A DNA stretch of 40,732 nucleotides from a virus, in IMG/VR virus record IMGVR_UViG_3300017963_000436, positions 1 to 40,732 of that record. One strand, written 5' to 3'. Within the stretch, counting starts at the first letter, position 1, and each line of letters opens with the position of its first letter. This document shows positions 21,770-31,175 of this stretch, piece after piece. The notes beneath the pieces are model-generated. The model made no database searches. It had not been told where the DNA came from and saw only the letters and a program-made list of their open reading frames with translations. The position numbers were made by a program, and so were the translations under genes.

Positions 21770-23113
21770 TTACGCGTAGTATCCATCGATGAAGAACTCA
21801 TACCCCGCCGACGCCCCTGCATCCACTATCTGTCGATAGTTGAGGCGTTCAGCGGCGGCGCTCGTTGTCAGTGTTATGGTGTCAGCCGGTGCGAACGTCC
21901 CGCCAAAACTAGCAGCGGGCAAAGTGAAAAGCGTTCTGCCGGTTTCCGGGTCGATCCCGGAAAAATCCGAAGTTATCGGCCCGGTGCCCACCACAGCGCC
22001 GCTGCTTCTGGCTGTGGCCTGAATTGTCGTTTCAGTCTGAAAAGCGATATCATAGATATCGTTCAAAGCTCCGTGATTTGTCACGGTAGCGCCTGACAGC
22101 GTTCCGGCGGTCGATGTGATGTCGATGTCATCGACTGCCGCTTGGATGTCCGCCGTCAAGACTCCGCTCACGATCGACCCGGCGGCGAAAACTGCGGCCG
22201 CTGTGTCCTCTGTTTCTACCGTATACAAACTCCCGACTTTTGAAAAAGGGTTGGTTTGGTAGGTGATCGTGATATCGGCGTCCATGTCCGGCGGGGCGAT
22301 CCATGTGATGTCTGTGATCCACACGCCCGTCTCGAGATTGAGCTGACCGGCGGAACAATACCCGGAGGCGTAGCCGTTTTCGTCGATGGTAGCAGCTCGG
22401 GCCACTCCGGAAACCAGGGTTGAAACTACCGGGAAAAACCCGGTCTTCGAAAAAACTCCATTGCCCGGAGCTGACAGGGTGGACAGCTCGACCGTGGCAT
22501 TCCCGTCACCGGTCCCGATCGATTCATCGGAATTCAGGTTTTCCGGCAACTTTAAAAACTCGATATTGCTCGTCGGTTGAGCGGTGAAAACCACCCCGGC
22601 GCCAATAAAGATGCCCGCCGGATACGTGTAATCCGAAGTCGGCGAAACAAGGGACCAGGCATCCACGGAAAAAGATACCGAGTCCCCAGGTTTTGCCGCA
22701 CTGTCAACCGTTTGACCGGTCGACAGTTGATCATGGATCATCAGATACCCGCCAGGTACGAAAAGCGATTCGTCGCCCGCCATCTGGACATCGAAAGACG
22801 TTGCCCCTATGGCTGTTTCAGAATCGAGGATTCCCGCTGCAATTTGTGGCGTCGAGTTTTCGTCGAAAGACTCCCCGAGGCCCAAAAGCACCCGGTACCC
22901 GCCGGTCGATGGGTGCCGCAAGAAAAACCGAACGTCGGACAAAATGTCATTATCTGCCGATTCAACGGCGAAATAAAGAGCTTTCACCCGGTCAAGCCCC
23001 GCTGTAGCCTCGTCGGGCGTCACGTTCGGGAAGATCTGGTCCGGTGCGGTCACTCGCGAGACATCCCCGGAGGTCGGATTGACTTTTCGATAATAGATAT
23101 CTGATGATTGCAT
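21770..23113 (-). CDS. Distal tail protein, unrecognised (447 aa)
   Basis: A beta-rich, Gly/Thr/Ser/Asp-rich acidic protein with few charged basic residues. It has an N-terminal MQSSDIYYRKVNPTSGD and a central RFFLRHPSTGGYRVLLG segment. The composition and location between the tail protein cluster and the hub-like gene fit a virion protein. From memory, similar sequences (DIYYRK...FPNV...) lie in tail-tip regions of siphoviruses, but I cannot name a family. Confidence 0.65.
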   Translation of the reverse strand: MQSSDIYYRKVNPTSGDVSRVTAPDQIFPNVTPDEATAGLDRVKALYFAVESADNDILSDVRFFLRHPSTGGYRVLLGLGESFDENSTPQIAAGILDSETAIGATSFDVQMAGDESLFVPGGYLMIHDQLSTGQTVDSAAKPGDSVSFSVDAWSLVSPTSDYTYPAGIFIGAGVVFTAQPTSNIEFLKLPENLNSDESIGTGDGNATVELSTLSAPGNGVFSKTGFFPVVSTLVSGVARAATIDENGYASGYCSAGQLNLETGVWITDITWIAPPDMDADITITYQTNPFSKVGSLYTVETEDTAAAVFAAGSIVSGVLTADIQAAVDDIDITSTAGTLSGATVTNHGALNDIYDIAFQTETTIQATARSSGAVVGTGPITSDFSGIDPETGRTLFTLPAASFGGTFAPADTITLTTSAAAERLNYRQIVDAGASAGYEFFIDGYYA

Positions 23114-23125
23114 GCTTTTTCCTGC

Positions 23126-23410
23126 CTACCCGGTTGTGATTGCGTCAATAAGATCGGACAGCACAGGAATCGTGCCGCCGTTGTAGGCCGCCAGAAGAGC
23201 GGCAATTCGATCCGAAAGTGCTTGCGCCTCAGCGTCGTTTTCCACGCCGAAGTTGCTCGCCATTACTGCCGGGCTCTCGGCGATCGATTGCGCTCTCAAT
23301 CCGTCCATCCTTTCCAGTTTTGCCAAGCCGTTCCGAAGCAGGTCGATCGCTTGCGCAATCTGGCCCGCTGCATGCGAGGCGTTTCGGTCTAATGTTACGA
23401 TTTCCGCCAT
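23126..23410 (-). CDS. Small helical tail-region protein (94 aa)
   Basis: An Ala-rich helical protein (AAGQIAQAIDLLRNGLAKLERMDGLRAQ), with a second helix (AQALSDRIAALLAAYN). No cysteine or motif is present. It lies among virion genes; a chaperone or small structural role is possible. Function unknown. Confidence 0.7.
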   Translation of the reverse strand: MAEIVTLDRNASHAAGQIAQAIDLLRNGLAKLERMDGLRAQSIAESPAVMASNFGVENDAEAQALSDRIAALLAAYNGGTIPVLSDLIDAITTG

Positions 23411-23411
23411 G

Positions 23412-23534
23412 TTAGTCTCCTAAGTCTTCTTCGTTAATGATTTTAGCTCCCGGCGGTAGCCTCAAAGAGTCACCGGTGGCCACTTCGAACTCTCTCACCT
23501 CTCCATTTTCATACTCGATTGTTATTTTTCTCAT
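23412..23534 (-). CDS. Microprotein (40 aa) in the tail operon
   Basis: A 40-codon gene with start MRKITIEYENGEVREF and end LPPGAKIINEEDLGD, fitting a small beta-hairpin protein. It ends one base before the ATG of the 94-residue gene. An AGG-containing weak ribosome binding site precedes it. Function unknown. Confidence 0.55.
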   Translation of the reverse strand: MRKITIEYENGEVREFEVATGDSLRLPPGAKIINEEDLGD

Positions 23535-23543
23535 ACTTCAATC

Positions 23544-25004
23544 CTAACTATAATCGAAAGACCACCCGAAATTATTTTCCAGGTCATAGATTTTTTCTTT
23601 GCCCGTAGTGGGCGGGCTCGCTGCCTGATACGTTCCGGACGGCGCTGCATTCGTGCCGCCTATGTTGCAGGCTGGCGTCGCATATGTGAAATCGTTCCGG
23701 GCCTGCCATATATTATCGATCTGGGCGTCGATCTCGGCCGCTGACATCCCATTTCCTCCAGCCCCGTTATCCTGCAGCGTTATCGATCTGATTTTGGTAG
23801 CTGCCGAAAAATCTACAGCGGTCAACTCGTTCCCGTATCCATAAAAACCGATCAGTTTTGTATTCGATGAGAGATCCACGTCGTCGAACCCGGTCTCATA
23901 GCACCAGAACTGCAGCAAATTCGTCAGAGCTGAAAGGCCTGTGAAAGTGATTCCATCGTTGTTTCCGATGTGCAAATTCAACATGGCCGTCAAAGTTGTC
24001 ACGTCCAAACTGTCCAAATAGTTTCCGTACACAAACAGCTTGTCGAGCCAGTCAAGGCCCTCGAGGCTGCCCCCCGCCGCCCCGGTCAAATTGTTGCCGG
24101 TCAAATTGAGCTCGGCCACATGCCCGGTTTCCAATGTCACACCGTACCAGGTCGACACATCCGTCGATGTCACCCACCCGGTTCTGTTGGTCCAGTTTGG
24201 GCCGCCAGAGGCGTAGAAGAACTCTATCAGGGCGTCGACTTCCGCTTCCGTCGCTCCCGTGTAGGCAGGTTTGGTGTACTCAATCGTCCACTTGACGTGA
24301 CCGTCGCCGTCGGGATCATAGACGAGTTTTTCGATATACCCGATCCCGGTAGCGGATGGCACTGCATTCGATCCCCCGATATTAAGAAAAGGCGTCGGGT
24401 CTGTGTAGTTCATCCGGCTCGTGTAGACACTGAGCAGCGCCGCATCCACCGCCGCCTCTGTCAAATCATTGTCATCGATCCGGATGATAGAGGCTTTCGT
24501 GTTGCTGGACAAGTCGAAATTTGTGAGCCCTGTGTCCTGGCTGTATAGATTGATCACGTTCGGAATTTCGGACCAATCTACCATCGTTATTCCGGTATTT
24601 GCTATATTGACGTTCGATATCACGGAACTCGGGAACGTGAGCGCTCCTGTCAAGCCTGTGTTGCCATTGACCCGAAAAGTCAATAAGGTCGTCAGACCCG
24701 CCAGACTGTTTCCGATCTCCCCAGATAAATTGTTCAGCGCAGGCGTCAAGCCCACTACATCTGGAATCGGGTTGACCGTGACTTCGTACCAGTCTTTTAT
24801 TCTAGGCGCTTCCATCCATCCCGTGTTGTCGGTCCAGTTATCGCCGTTGGTGGCTGTATAAAAAGCTTCCAAGGCGTCAATCTGAGCTTGTGGCGGGTTG
24901 TTCAGGGCCTTCGGCGTCAGAGCGGAAAACCGTAAGCCGTTTGGTCGGGGCCTCATGCCTCGCCCGCCTATCCGTAGCGGTCTTGGTTCGGGTGCGAATT
25001 TCAT
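23544..25004 (-). CDS. Twin leucine-rich-repeat protein, probable tail/receptor protein
   Basis: A 486-residue protein made of two LRR modules. Each opens with the classic LRR cap: ALEAFYTATNGDNWTDNTGW with DWYEVTV near residues 44-77, and ALIEFFYASGGPNWTNRTGW with TWYGVTL about 215 residues later. These precede repeats such as LNLTGNNLTG, LDWLDKLFVYGNYL and DLSSNTKL. Caps of this kind occur in plant and bacterial LRR proteins that bind partners. Each module ends in a similar NIGGxNAxPS segment, so one module was duplicated. It overlaps the upstream gene as ATGA and probably forms part of the tail tip or fibre. Confidence 0.82.
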   Translation of the reverse strand: MKFAPEPRPLRIGGRGMRPRPNGLRFSALTPKALNNPPQAQIDALEAFYTATNGDNWTDNTGWMEAPRIKDWYEVTVNPIPDVVGLTPALNNLSGEIGNSLAGLTTLLTFRVNGNTGLTGALTFPSSVISNVNIANTGITMVDWSEIPNVINLYSQDTGLTNFDLSSNTKASIIRIDDNDLTEAAVDAALLSVYTSRMNYTDPTPFLNIGGSNAVPSATGIGYIEKLVYDPDGDGHVKWTIEYTKPAYTGATEAEVDALIEFFYASGGPNWTNRTGWVTSTDVSTWYGVTLETGHVAELNLTGNNLTGAAGGSLEGLDWLDKLFVYGNYLDSLDVTTLTAMLNLHIGNNDGITFTGLSALTNLLQFWCYETGFDDVDLSSNTKLIGFYGYGNELTAVDFSAATKIRSITLQDNGAGGNGMSAAEIDAQIDNIWQARNDFTYATPACNIGGTNAAPSGTYQAASPPTTGKEKIYDLENNFGWSFDYS

Positions 25005-25450
25005 ACAAGATCCATATCGTCTTTCGATTCCAGGACTGCGCAGGCGAACCCCGCCGTCTCTACGAATTCGATATCCGTAAAACGCCGCCGATTAGCGCTG
25101 TCAAACACCCAGTCCTGCACTTTTCCGGAGGCCTCGGAAAGCGGCGTCCCCTCCGTATCTGCCGTGGCGCTCTGCCGGTGATACGTTCCGGTTCCTTCAA
25201 TAGTCACGATAACAAACGACCGAGTGCCGGGCTGCAGCTCGATGACCTGATTGCCGGAAACAGTGGTCGCCTTGAGCCACGGGACTACGATAGGGGCGTC
25301 GGACTCCAGAGACAGGCCCGGATAGTCGTCTAGATCCTTGAGGAAAAAGTTCGTTTCCACGCTCTCCCCGGGGCCCACTTTTTCCGGCGTGCCGCTCAAC
25401 CCGACAACATCGATTGTCCCTAATGTGTTGTTGTTCTTATATGTCGGCAT
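25001..25450 (-). CDS. Tail-region structural protein (149 aa)
   Basis: A beta-rich protein with an N-terminal PTYKNNNTLGTIDVVGLSG, a central RSFVIVTIEGTGTY and one cysteine near the end (GFACAVLE). It is coupled to the LRR gene (ATGA). It may be a small tail adaptor or fibre-attachment protein. No family is recognised. Confidence 0.65.
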   Translation of the reverse strand: MPTYKNNNTLGTIDVVGLSGTPEKVGPGESVETNFFLKDLDDYPGLSLESDAPIVVPWLKATTVSGNQVIELQPGTRSFVIVTIEGTGTYHRQSATADTEGTPLSEASGKVQDWVFDSANRRRFTDIEFVETAGFACAVLESKDDMDLV

Positions 25451-25451
25451 A

Positions 25452-25850
25452 TTACCTCTCTATAATTTTTATTTTCAGATTGCGGTACAGATCCGTGTCG
25501 GCCGCATTCGGTCTTGGCACCAGCGGAGATGCCGAAACCGGGCTGCCGTCTGCATAGTCAAATTCGAAAGCTATTGTATCACCGATATAGGATAATAGCA
25601 AGATGCCTGGCACGGAAGCTGCCAGAGCCACGAGTTCTGCCAATGTAGACCTGTCTATGAATGCCGTATTCGGGCCGCCTATAAGAGCGTTTCGGCGGTA
25701 TTGTCTCCGCCGCTTCCATTCCATCAGGCCGCCATCGGCGCTTTTTTCCTGGATCGCTTCAATTCCGGCGTCGAACTCGAACTCGATCTCCAGCCTCGTG
25801 TCCTTCGGCAGATCGATCCGGGGCGATACTATGAAAATATCTGTAGCCAT
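25452..25850 (-). CDS. Tail-region protein (132 aa)
   Basis: This protein follows the tape measure by one base. The N-terminus MATDIFIVSPRIDLPKDTRLEI and a basic KRRRQYRRN segment are visible, then a beta-rich part (GILLLSYIGDTIAFEFDYADG). The position is that of a distal-tail or tape-measure-adjacent protein. No family is assigned. Confidence 0.65.
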   Translation of the reverse strand: MATDIFIVSPRIDLPKDTRLEIEFEFDAGIEAIQEKSADGGLMEWKRRRQYRRNALIGGPNTAFIDRSTLAELVALAASVPGILLLSYIGDTIAFEFDYADGSPVSASPLVPRPNAADTDLYRNLKIKIIER

Positions 25851-25851
25851 T

Positions 25852-28800
25852 TTATTGAGTCCTCAACCATTTAGACTTTTCGGCCTCATCTATAAAGGCC
25901 TGCACCGCATCTCTCGGCCCGAACCCTTGGACAGGGCCTCCCGGGCCTTGCATAGTAAAGCTGCCCATGTTCGCCATGCTGGGGAAAGCCACGTTGACGC
26001 TGCTAGCGCCTCCGACTGGCCCTCCAGCCGCAAAAGCGGGAATCGCCATTGCTTCCTGCAGTTTTCGGCCCATCTCTGAAAATGGCCGATTGATCCCGTC
26101 CATGATCCGAGCGCCCCAGAACCCGGCGGCCTCATTGTGGATGAACCACTCACCGAACCGGGCTTTCACTCCGATTTCATCCCGCCCGGTATCCGTTCCG
26201 GGCAGTCGGCCAGACGGGTATCGCCGGAAAGTCCCGCCGCTCGCCATACCAAAACCGCCAAAACCGAAACCACCGGTCGCCGCTCCCATGGCCCCCTGTA
26301 ATCTCTCGGCCTGATTGACGGCCGCCTGGATTGAGCTGCCGAACTGCACCATCCAATTCGTGTTTGTCTGGATGGACTCCTGAATCCCCTGCTGTGATTG
26401 CAACAGGGTCGCCTGATATTGCGTCAACGAGTCCTCAGCGGCCGCCCTGGCTTGCTCCATCAGGCGGATGGATAGCTCGGTGTTTTCCCCCATCGTTGAA
26501 ACAGTTTCGCCGGTTTCGTCCCTGACAACCTGCTGTAGGCCAGACGCCAGGTCAATGGCTTTTTGGAACTTCTTGGCCGACTCTTCGGCAAGGCCCTCAT
26601 TCTGCAATCTCACGGCCTCGGCGTAGACCTCCTCGTACTCGAGGCGCCGGTCCTGCCACTCCTCTGCCTCTGTCATCGTTTGCCGCCTGGCCTGCCGGAT
26701 CTTTTCTTCGACCGACAGATTAAGGGCCAGTATCTGATTCTGGATAGCCTCGACTTTGTCAGCGTAATCCTGCCACTCGCCTTTCAGTTGCTCGATATAC
26801 TCGGCGGCTCTGTTGTAGATATCCTCATACGTCTCGACAATCCCGTCGGCCATTTCCTGAGCGGTCGAGAGGTCGCCAGTCCCGAAAGCCTGATTCATTT
26901 CTATGATCTTGTTCCCGAGGCCGTCCGCTTCCTGTGCTGCCGAAAGGAATTTATCCCGGGCGACGTCAATTTCTTCGATGCCCTCGAATTTCACAACTAC
27001 TGATGCGAATTGCTTTTTTAGAGCTATAATTTCTTCTTTAAATCCTCGGTATGCTTCCGTTCGTGCCGCCACGTCTTCGGCAGCCTGCTCCAGAGTCATG
27101 TCGAGGAGATTGACAGAGAGCCCGGCCTCTTCCGCTGATTTCGCTATCTCCCGGAAAGAGTCTATCATCTCTGATATCTGTTGGTTTTGTTCTCCGGCCA
27201 CGTTGGCGTAAGCGCTGGCCATAGTGGCGGAAAATTTTGTTATAGTATTATAGTTTTCCTCCATTATTTTTCCGAGGTCCGATAAGGAGGTTTTCGCAGT
27301 GTCCACAGCGAAACTCGCCGTCGTTCCAAACTTCCGGGCCGATTCGATTACCCGGTCGATCTGCTGGCCGGTTGCCGTGAAAGAGACGGTGAATTTTTCT
27401 GCGGCGGCTGCTGCGGTCTCCCCGGTTTCCTCGGTAGTCTCCCCGAGGCTTTCAATAGCCTGCTCGAGTTCGGCGAGCTGCGCCTGTGCCTGTAGTTTGC
27501 TTTCGACTGCGCTCTGGTATTCGGCAGACTCCCGACCATACTCGGCCGCCGCTTTATCTGCTACAGCTATCAAAGAGCGGATCCGGTATTCCGTAAAAAG
27601 CTTTTCTGCCTCCATCTTTTGCGCTGTCGCCTCTTCTACCGCCACCGTCCCCCGGGCTTCCTCCAGCTCGATGGCGGCAATCTGTTTGCTATACTCCGCC
27701 GCCCGGAAGTCGGTTTCCGCTTTTATCGCAGCCTCTTTTCGCTCTTTAGCGGATTCCGTCGCTTCGATCTGAATGTCGGCGAGCTCTTTTGACTTGGCCG
27801 CCTGGAAAGCCACGAGCTCGGACTCGAGCTCCTGAATTTTTTTCACCGCCGCCGCTCGCTCTTCGGATCCGGCCGCCGTGTTTTTTGCCATCTCTGCAGC
27901 GTAGCTTTTCGCCTGCTCGATCTGTTTGTTCAGGAATTCCTCTTCGATGTTCAAACGGTTTTCGGCGGCCTCCCGGACAGCGGTTTCCCGGATCCTGTCG
28001 GCCTCTTCAGATATCCCGAGTCGTTTGTCGGATTCGCTTTTATAGAAAGCGGTCTGGATGGCTGCCAGGTCTTCAGCGTTCAAGAGTGCCTGAGATTCCA
28101 GCCGGTCGACTTCTGCTATCGCTGCCGCTTTTATGGCAAGCAATTCTTTTTCGCCCGCCTCTTGAATCTCTATCCGTCTCTGGATTTCTTCCTTTGATTT
28201 TTTATAGAGGCTTTGAGTCTGACTCTCGAGCCTCGCCGCTGTATCTGTTTTCAGTTTTTCAACGGCTTTCTGATAGTCTTCTTCTATTTTTATTTTTTCC
28301 AGCGATAGCTCGAATTTTGATTGTATCTCTTTTTCAGCTTCCTCTATCGCCCTATTCCGCTGCATCTCCAGGACTTCCGTCTGGGACTCGATCTCCGCCG
28401 CCGCCACATCTTTCAGGACTTTCAATCTCTCCGCCTCAATCTGAGGGGCGTATTTTTCTATAATCTCTATCCGCTTTTTCTCAGCGTCCTCCAGCAGAAT
28501 AGCTTTGTTCTGGACTTGCTTCTCCAGGGCGTCAAGTTCCGCTTGCTGATTTTTCTTGATCTGGTCTATCTGATAATTCCCCAGATCCTGAAGAAGTTTG
28601 ACCAGGGATCCCTGGGCATTCTTTGCCGCTGTAATCTGCTTTTCGAACCCGGAATCCAGGTCCGACAATTTAGAGACTTCCCCTCGAATTTCTTTCAGTT
28701 TGGCGTTTGTTTTGGATAGCTCCTCTCTCCACTTTTGAGCTTCTTCCGAACTTCTCCCGAAAGATTCGATGGCGGATTGCAAGGAAAGTTCCTGCTCTTG

Positions 28801-30585
28801 TTTCAAGAGCGTCCAGTATCCTCTGGATTGCGCAAGCATCCCGTTCAATTTGGCGAGTTCTTCCGTTGTTCTCGTTGCCAGATCGTCTGGAAGTTTGAAG
28901 TCCTTAAACTCCTCAAACCGACCTTTCAGCTCGTCCAGCTTTGCTTCGAGTTTTCCGGGATCCGGCGGACCGAAAATTATAGCATAGAGATCCTGGACTT
29001 TCTGGCCCACTGTGACAGTCCCGTCACCGAAAACCTGGAGCTGATTGATCAGTTTCCCGATTTCCCAACCTGCCCAAGCTGCCGCCGCAACTGCCGCAAT
29101 TTTAAGCAGTGCAAGCCGCAACTCAGCCAGCACGCCCCCCAGGAAAGACGCCGCCGCTGCCGCTTTCTGTGCGCTCAGCGTATATTTCACGTTCCCGATA
29201 GTGGCCGCCGTAATAGCGTTCAGAACGTCTTTACCCATAACAAAGGCAAGTAGTTTCCCGGTAGTCGCTGCCAAGGCTTGCGCCTTACTCAGGATCACCC
29301 AGGCAGACGCCAGAGCGACCACCTCTGGAGCAATTCCAACGAGCATCATGATCAAGGGCTCCAATTTCATAAGCCCGCTGATAAAAATCTTTGTGTACTC
29401 CCACCCTTCTTTCATGGCGTCCACGAAAGCTGTGGCCCATTCCTCAATCTTTCCGGTAGCTCTCAGTTTCTGTATTGTCGCTGTGGCTTCTTTGATCTCT
29501 TCCCGGAAAAATCGTATAGCCTCAACAGCTACACCCTCGAAACCTTCTGCGAGCTCGATTTTCAATCCTTCGAAAGCGGATATCATCGACCGAGTGGCGC
29601 CCCCGATCCCCGCCTCCATCTGTTTGGCTATTTTTTCCGCAGTGCCGCCCGACTGCCGGAGCTTTTCATCTAATTCCGCCAGCGCTTCCGAGCCCTGACC
29701 GAGTAGCGCTTGCATACCTGGCCCCGCCCGTTGTCCGAAAAGCCTCAGCGCTTCCGCCGCCGTAAAATTGGCGGTTTCGAGCTGTTTCACTATTTCCGTG
29801 AATCCGACAAAGTCCCCGGAGGCATCCTGTATCTGAAGGCCCGCCCCCCCGATCCGGCTCGAAAGCTCCGCCATCAGCTCGGCTTCCTCTTTCGTCGGGT
29901 TGAAAAGGGCGTCCAGGGTTCCCCGGAGAGTGGTCCCGGCCATAGATCCTTTGATGCCGGCGGAGTGCAGGGCGCCGAGCGTCCCCACCAGGTTTTCGAA
30001 CTCGCCGCCCACGCCTTTGGCGATCGGCCCGACATAAGTAAAAGCCGTTCCAAGCTCCTCAAGCGTGGCGTTGGTGGATGTAAAAGCTTTTGTCAGGACA
30101 TCGTTGGCCCTGCCCAAGTCATCGGTTGACATGCCGTAAGCGGCCATAACATTGGTGGTGATGTCGGCAGCGGTGCCTAGCTCCACGGCGCCGGCGGCCG
30201 CAAGTTGCAGAGTTTTCGGGAGAGCTTCGATAGCCTGATTGACATCGAAGCCAGCTCGGGCCAAATAATTGAGCCCGTCGGAAGCCTGCACGGCTGAAAA
30301 AGCTGTCTCGGCCCCCATCTTTTTGGCGGCGTCAGTGAGCGCCACCAGCTCCTGTTCAGTGGCACCCGCCACGGCGCCCACCTGCCGGATGGAATCGTCG
30401 AACTCAGTGAAAGCGCTCGTCACTTCCGTCAGTGCTGCCACCAGTCCCAGGCCTACAAAAGCGTTCTTCAGATTGAAAGCAGAAGAAACCAGACCGTCCA
30501 TGGACTTCCGGACGGTCCCGAGTTGTTTCGAGGCCTGGTCCTTGAGCTTTAAAACTAGTTGCAATGTGGCGGAGCTTGTGGCCAT
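25852..30585 (-). CDS. Tail tape measure protein (1577 aa)
   Basis: It has an N-terminal TP901-type tape measure domain (KQLGTVRKSMDGLV, then the conserved AFSAVQASDGLNYLARAGFD and ADITTNVMAAYGMS). Hydrophobic segments follow near residues 410-510. Very long coiled coils rich in Glu/Lys/Ala (about 540-1150) and a Gly-rich C-terminus (GGFGFGGFGMASGG) come next. Tape measures set tail length at about 0.15 nm per residue, which predicts a tail near 240 nm. Its start overlaps the stop of the chaperone frame. Confidence 0.95.
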   Translation of the reverse strand: MATSSATLQLVLKLKDQASKQLGTVRKSMDGLVSSAFNLKNAFVGLGLVAALTEVTSAFTEFDDSIRQVGAVAGATEQELVALTDAAKKMGAETAFSAVQASDGLNYLARAGFDVNQAIEALPKTLQLAAAGAVELGTAADITTNVMAAYGMSTDDLGRANDVLTKAFTSTNATLEELGTAFTYVGPIAKGVGGEFENLVGTLGALHSAGIKGSMAGTTLRGTLDALFNPTKEEAELMAELSSRIGGAGLQIQDASGDFVGFTEIVKQLETANFTAAEALRLFGQRAGPGMQALLGQGSEALAELDEKLRQSGGTAEKIAKQMEAGIGGATRSMISAFEGLKIELAEGFEGVAVEAIRFFREEIKEATATIQKLRATGKIEEWATAFVDAMKEGWEYTKIFISGLMKLEPLIMMLVGIAPEVVALASAWVILSKAQALAATTGKLLAFVMGKDVLNAITAATIGNVKYTLSAQKAAAAASFLGGVLAELRLALLKIAAVAAAAWAGWEIGKLINQLQVFGDGTVTVGQKVQDLYAIIFGPPDPGKLEAKLDELKGRFEEFKDFKLPDDLATRTTEELAKLNGMLAQSRGYWTLLKQEQELSLQSAIESFGRSSEEAQKWREELSKTNAKLKEIRGEVSKLSDLDSGFEKQITAAKNAQGSLVKLLQDLGNYQIDQIKKNQQAELDALEKQVQNKAILLEDAEKKRIEIIEKYAPQIEAERLKVLKDVAAAEIESQTEVLEMQRNRAIEEAEKEIQSKFELSLEKIKIEEDYQKAVEKLKTDTAARLESQTQSLYKKSKEEIQRRIEIQEAGEKELLAIKAAAIAEVDRLESQALLNAEDLAAIQTAFYKSESDKRLGISEEADRIRETAVREAAENRLNIEEEFLNKQIEQAKSYAAEMAKNTAAGSEERAAAVKKIQELESELVAFQAAKSKELADIQIEATESAKERKEAAIKAETDFRAAEYSKQIAAIELEEARGTVAVEEATAQKMEAEKLFTEYRIRSLIAVADKAAAEYGRESAEYQSAVESKLQAQAQLAELEQAIESLGETTEETGETAAAAAEKFTVSFTATGQQIDRVIESARKFGTTASFAVDTAKTSLSDLGKIMEENYNTITKFSATMASAYANVAGEQNQQISEMIDSFREIAKSAEEAGLSVNLLDMTLEQAAEDVAARTEAYRGFKEEIIALKKQFASVVVKFEGIEEIDVARDKFLSAAQEADGLGNKIIEMNQAFGTGDLSTAQEMADGIVETYEDIYNRAAEYIEQLKGEWQDYADKVEAIQNQILALNLSVEEKIRQARRQTMTEAEEWQDRRLEYEEVYAEAVRLQNEGLAEESAKKFQKAIDLASGLQQVVRDETGETVSTMGENTELSIRLMEQARAAAEDSLTQYQATLLQSQQGIQESIQTNTNWMVQFGSSIQAAVNQAERLQGAMGAATGGFGFGGFGMASGGTFRRYPSGRLPGTDTGRDEIGVKARFGEWFIHNEAAGFWGARIMDGINRPFSEMGRKLQEAMAIPAFAAGGPVGGASSVNVAFPSMANMGSFTMQGPGGPVQGFGPRDAVQAFIDEAEKSKWLRTQ

Positions 30586-30896
30586 TATCTACCCTTTAAG
30601 TACTTCACCCGCTCTTCCGGTGGCGCCCAAACAGCGAGAAAAACGTCACGCACGAACCGGCGACTGTCCCGGGCTTCGGACTCTTCCAGCTCTTCCGAAG
30701 CGATAAGGAAAAACTCTAGCCCGTAGCTCCAGGCGTCACCGTGCCCCGCTCGAATAATTCGGGCGATACTGCTCTTAAGTCCATGAGCAGTCGGGGCCCG
30801 GCTTTCCGCATCAGATCTTTTATGGCCTGCCCGTCGATCCCGAACATTTTCGGCAGGCCCGCGAGAGGGCGGTTGACTTCGATAAACGCCTCCCAC
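30585..30896 (-). CDS. Tail chaperone T-part, reached by -1 frameshift
   Basis: This frame is -1 to the G-like gene and has no usable start or ribosome binding site. Its useful part (DAWSYGLEFFLIASEELEESE...FVRDVFLAVWAPPEERVKYL) runs straight to the tape measure start. Lambda and many siphoviruses make G and G-T chaperones this way. The frame is open from 30896, so the slip site is between there and the G stop at 30716. No perfect X-XXY-YYZ is visible; CATAAAAG near 30820 and GCGGGGC near 30748 are candidates. Confidence 0.65.
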   Translation of the reverse strand: MGGVYRSQPPSRGPAENVRDRRAGHKRSDAESRAPTAHGLKSSIARIIRAGHGDAWSYGLEFFLIASEELEESEARDSRRFVRDVFLAVWAPPEERVKYLKGR

Positions 30897-31162
30897 AACT
30901 CGATCATGCCGGAAGGCGTCCAGCCCTCACGAAAACACTCGTTGATCAGGTTTTCCAGGGATCGCCCGACACATGCCTTGCAAAAGAAATCCAGCTTTTC
31001 CCGGAAACTGTCCCCGGAGATGTCAGGCGTTTTGACCTCCCCGCCGCCGAAGATCATGGACAAAATGTCCTTTTCATCAGCGTCGAGCAGGTTCGCTATT
31101 TCCTTAACCGTCAATTCCTTGACAGTCACCCCCAAAGACTCAATCGTTTTTTCTTTTCTCAT
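30716..31162 (-). CDS. Tail assembly chaperone, G-like
   Basis: A 148-residue helical, acidic protein (TVKEIANLLDADEKDILSMIF, ELWEAFIEVNRPLAGLPKMFG) directly between the tail tube gene and the tape measure. That is the conserved place of gpG-type chaperones that coat the tape measure before the tail tube polymerises. A second frame downstream extends it by frameshift (separate entry). It is preceded by the parS-like palindrome. Confidence 0.7.
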   Translation of the reverse strand: MRKEKTIESLGVTVKELTVKEIANLLDADEKDILSMIFGGGEVKTPDISGDSFREKLDFFCKACVGRSLENLINECFREGWTPSGMIELWEAFIEVNRPLAGLPKMFGIDGQAIKDLMRKAGPRLLMDLRAVSPELFERGTVTPGATG

Positions 31163-31175
31163 GGTCCCCTTCCGG

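Noticed and set aside
20033-25004. Diversity-generating retroelement target in tail proteins
   Set aside because: No reverse transcriptase, template repeat or Avd gene is present in the window.
29045-29698. 217-codon plus-strand ORF within the tape measure gene
   Set aside because: Antisense shadow of Ala-rich codons; Ala/Ser-rich with no motif or start signal.
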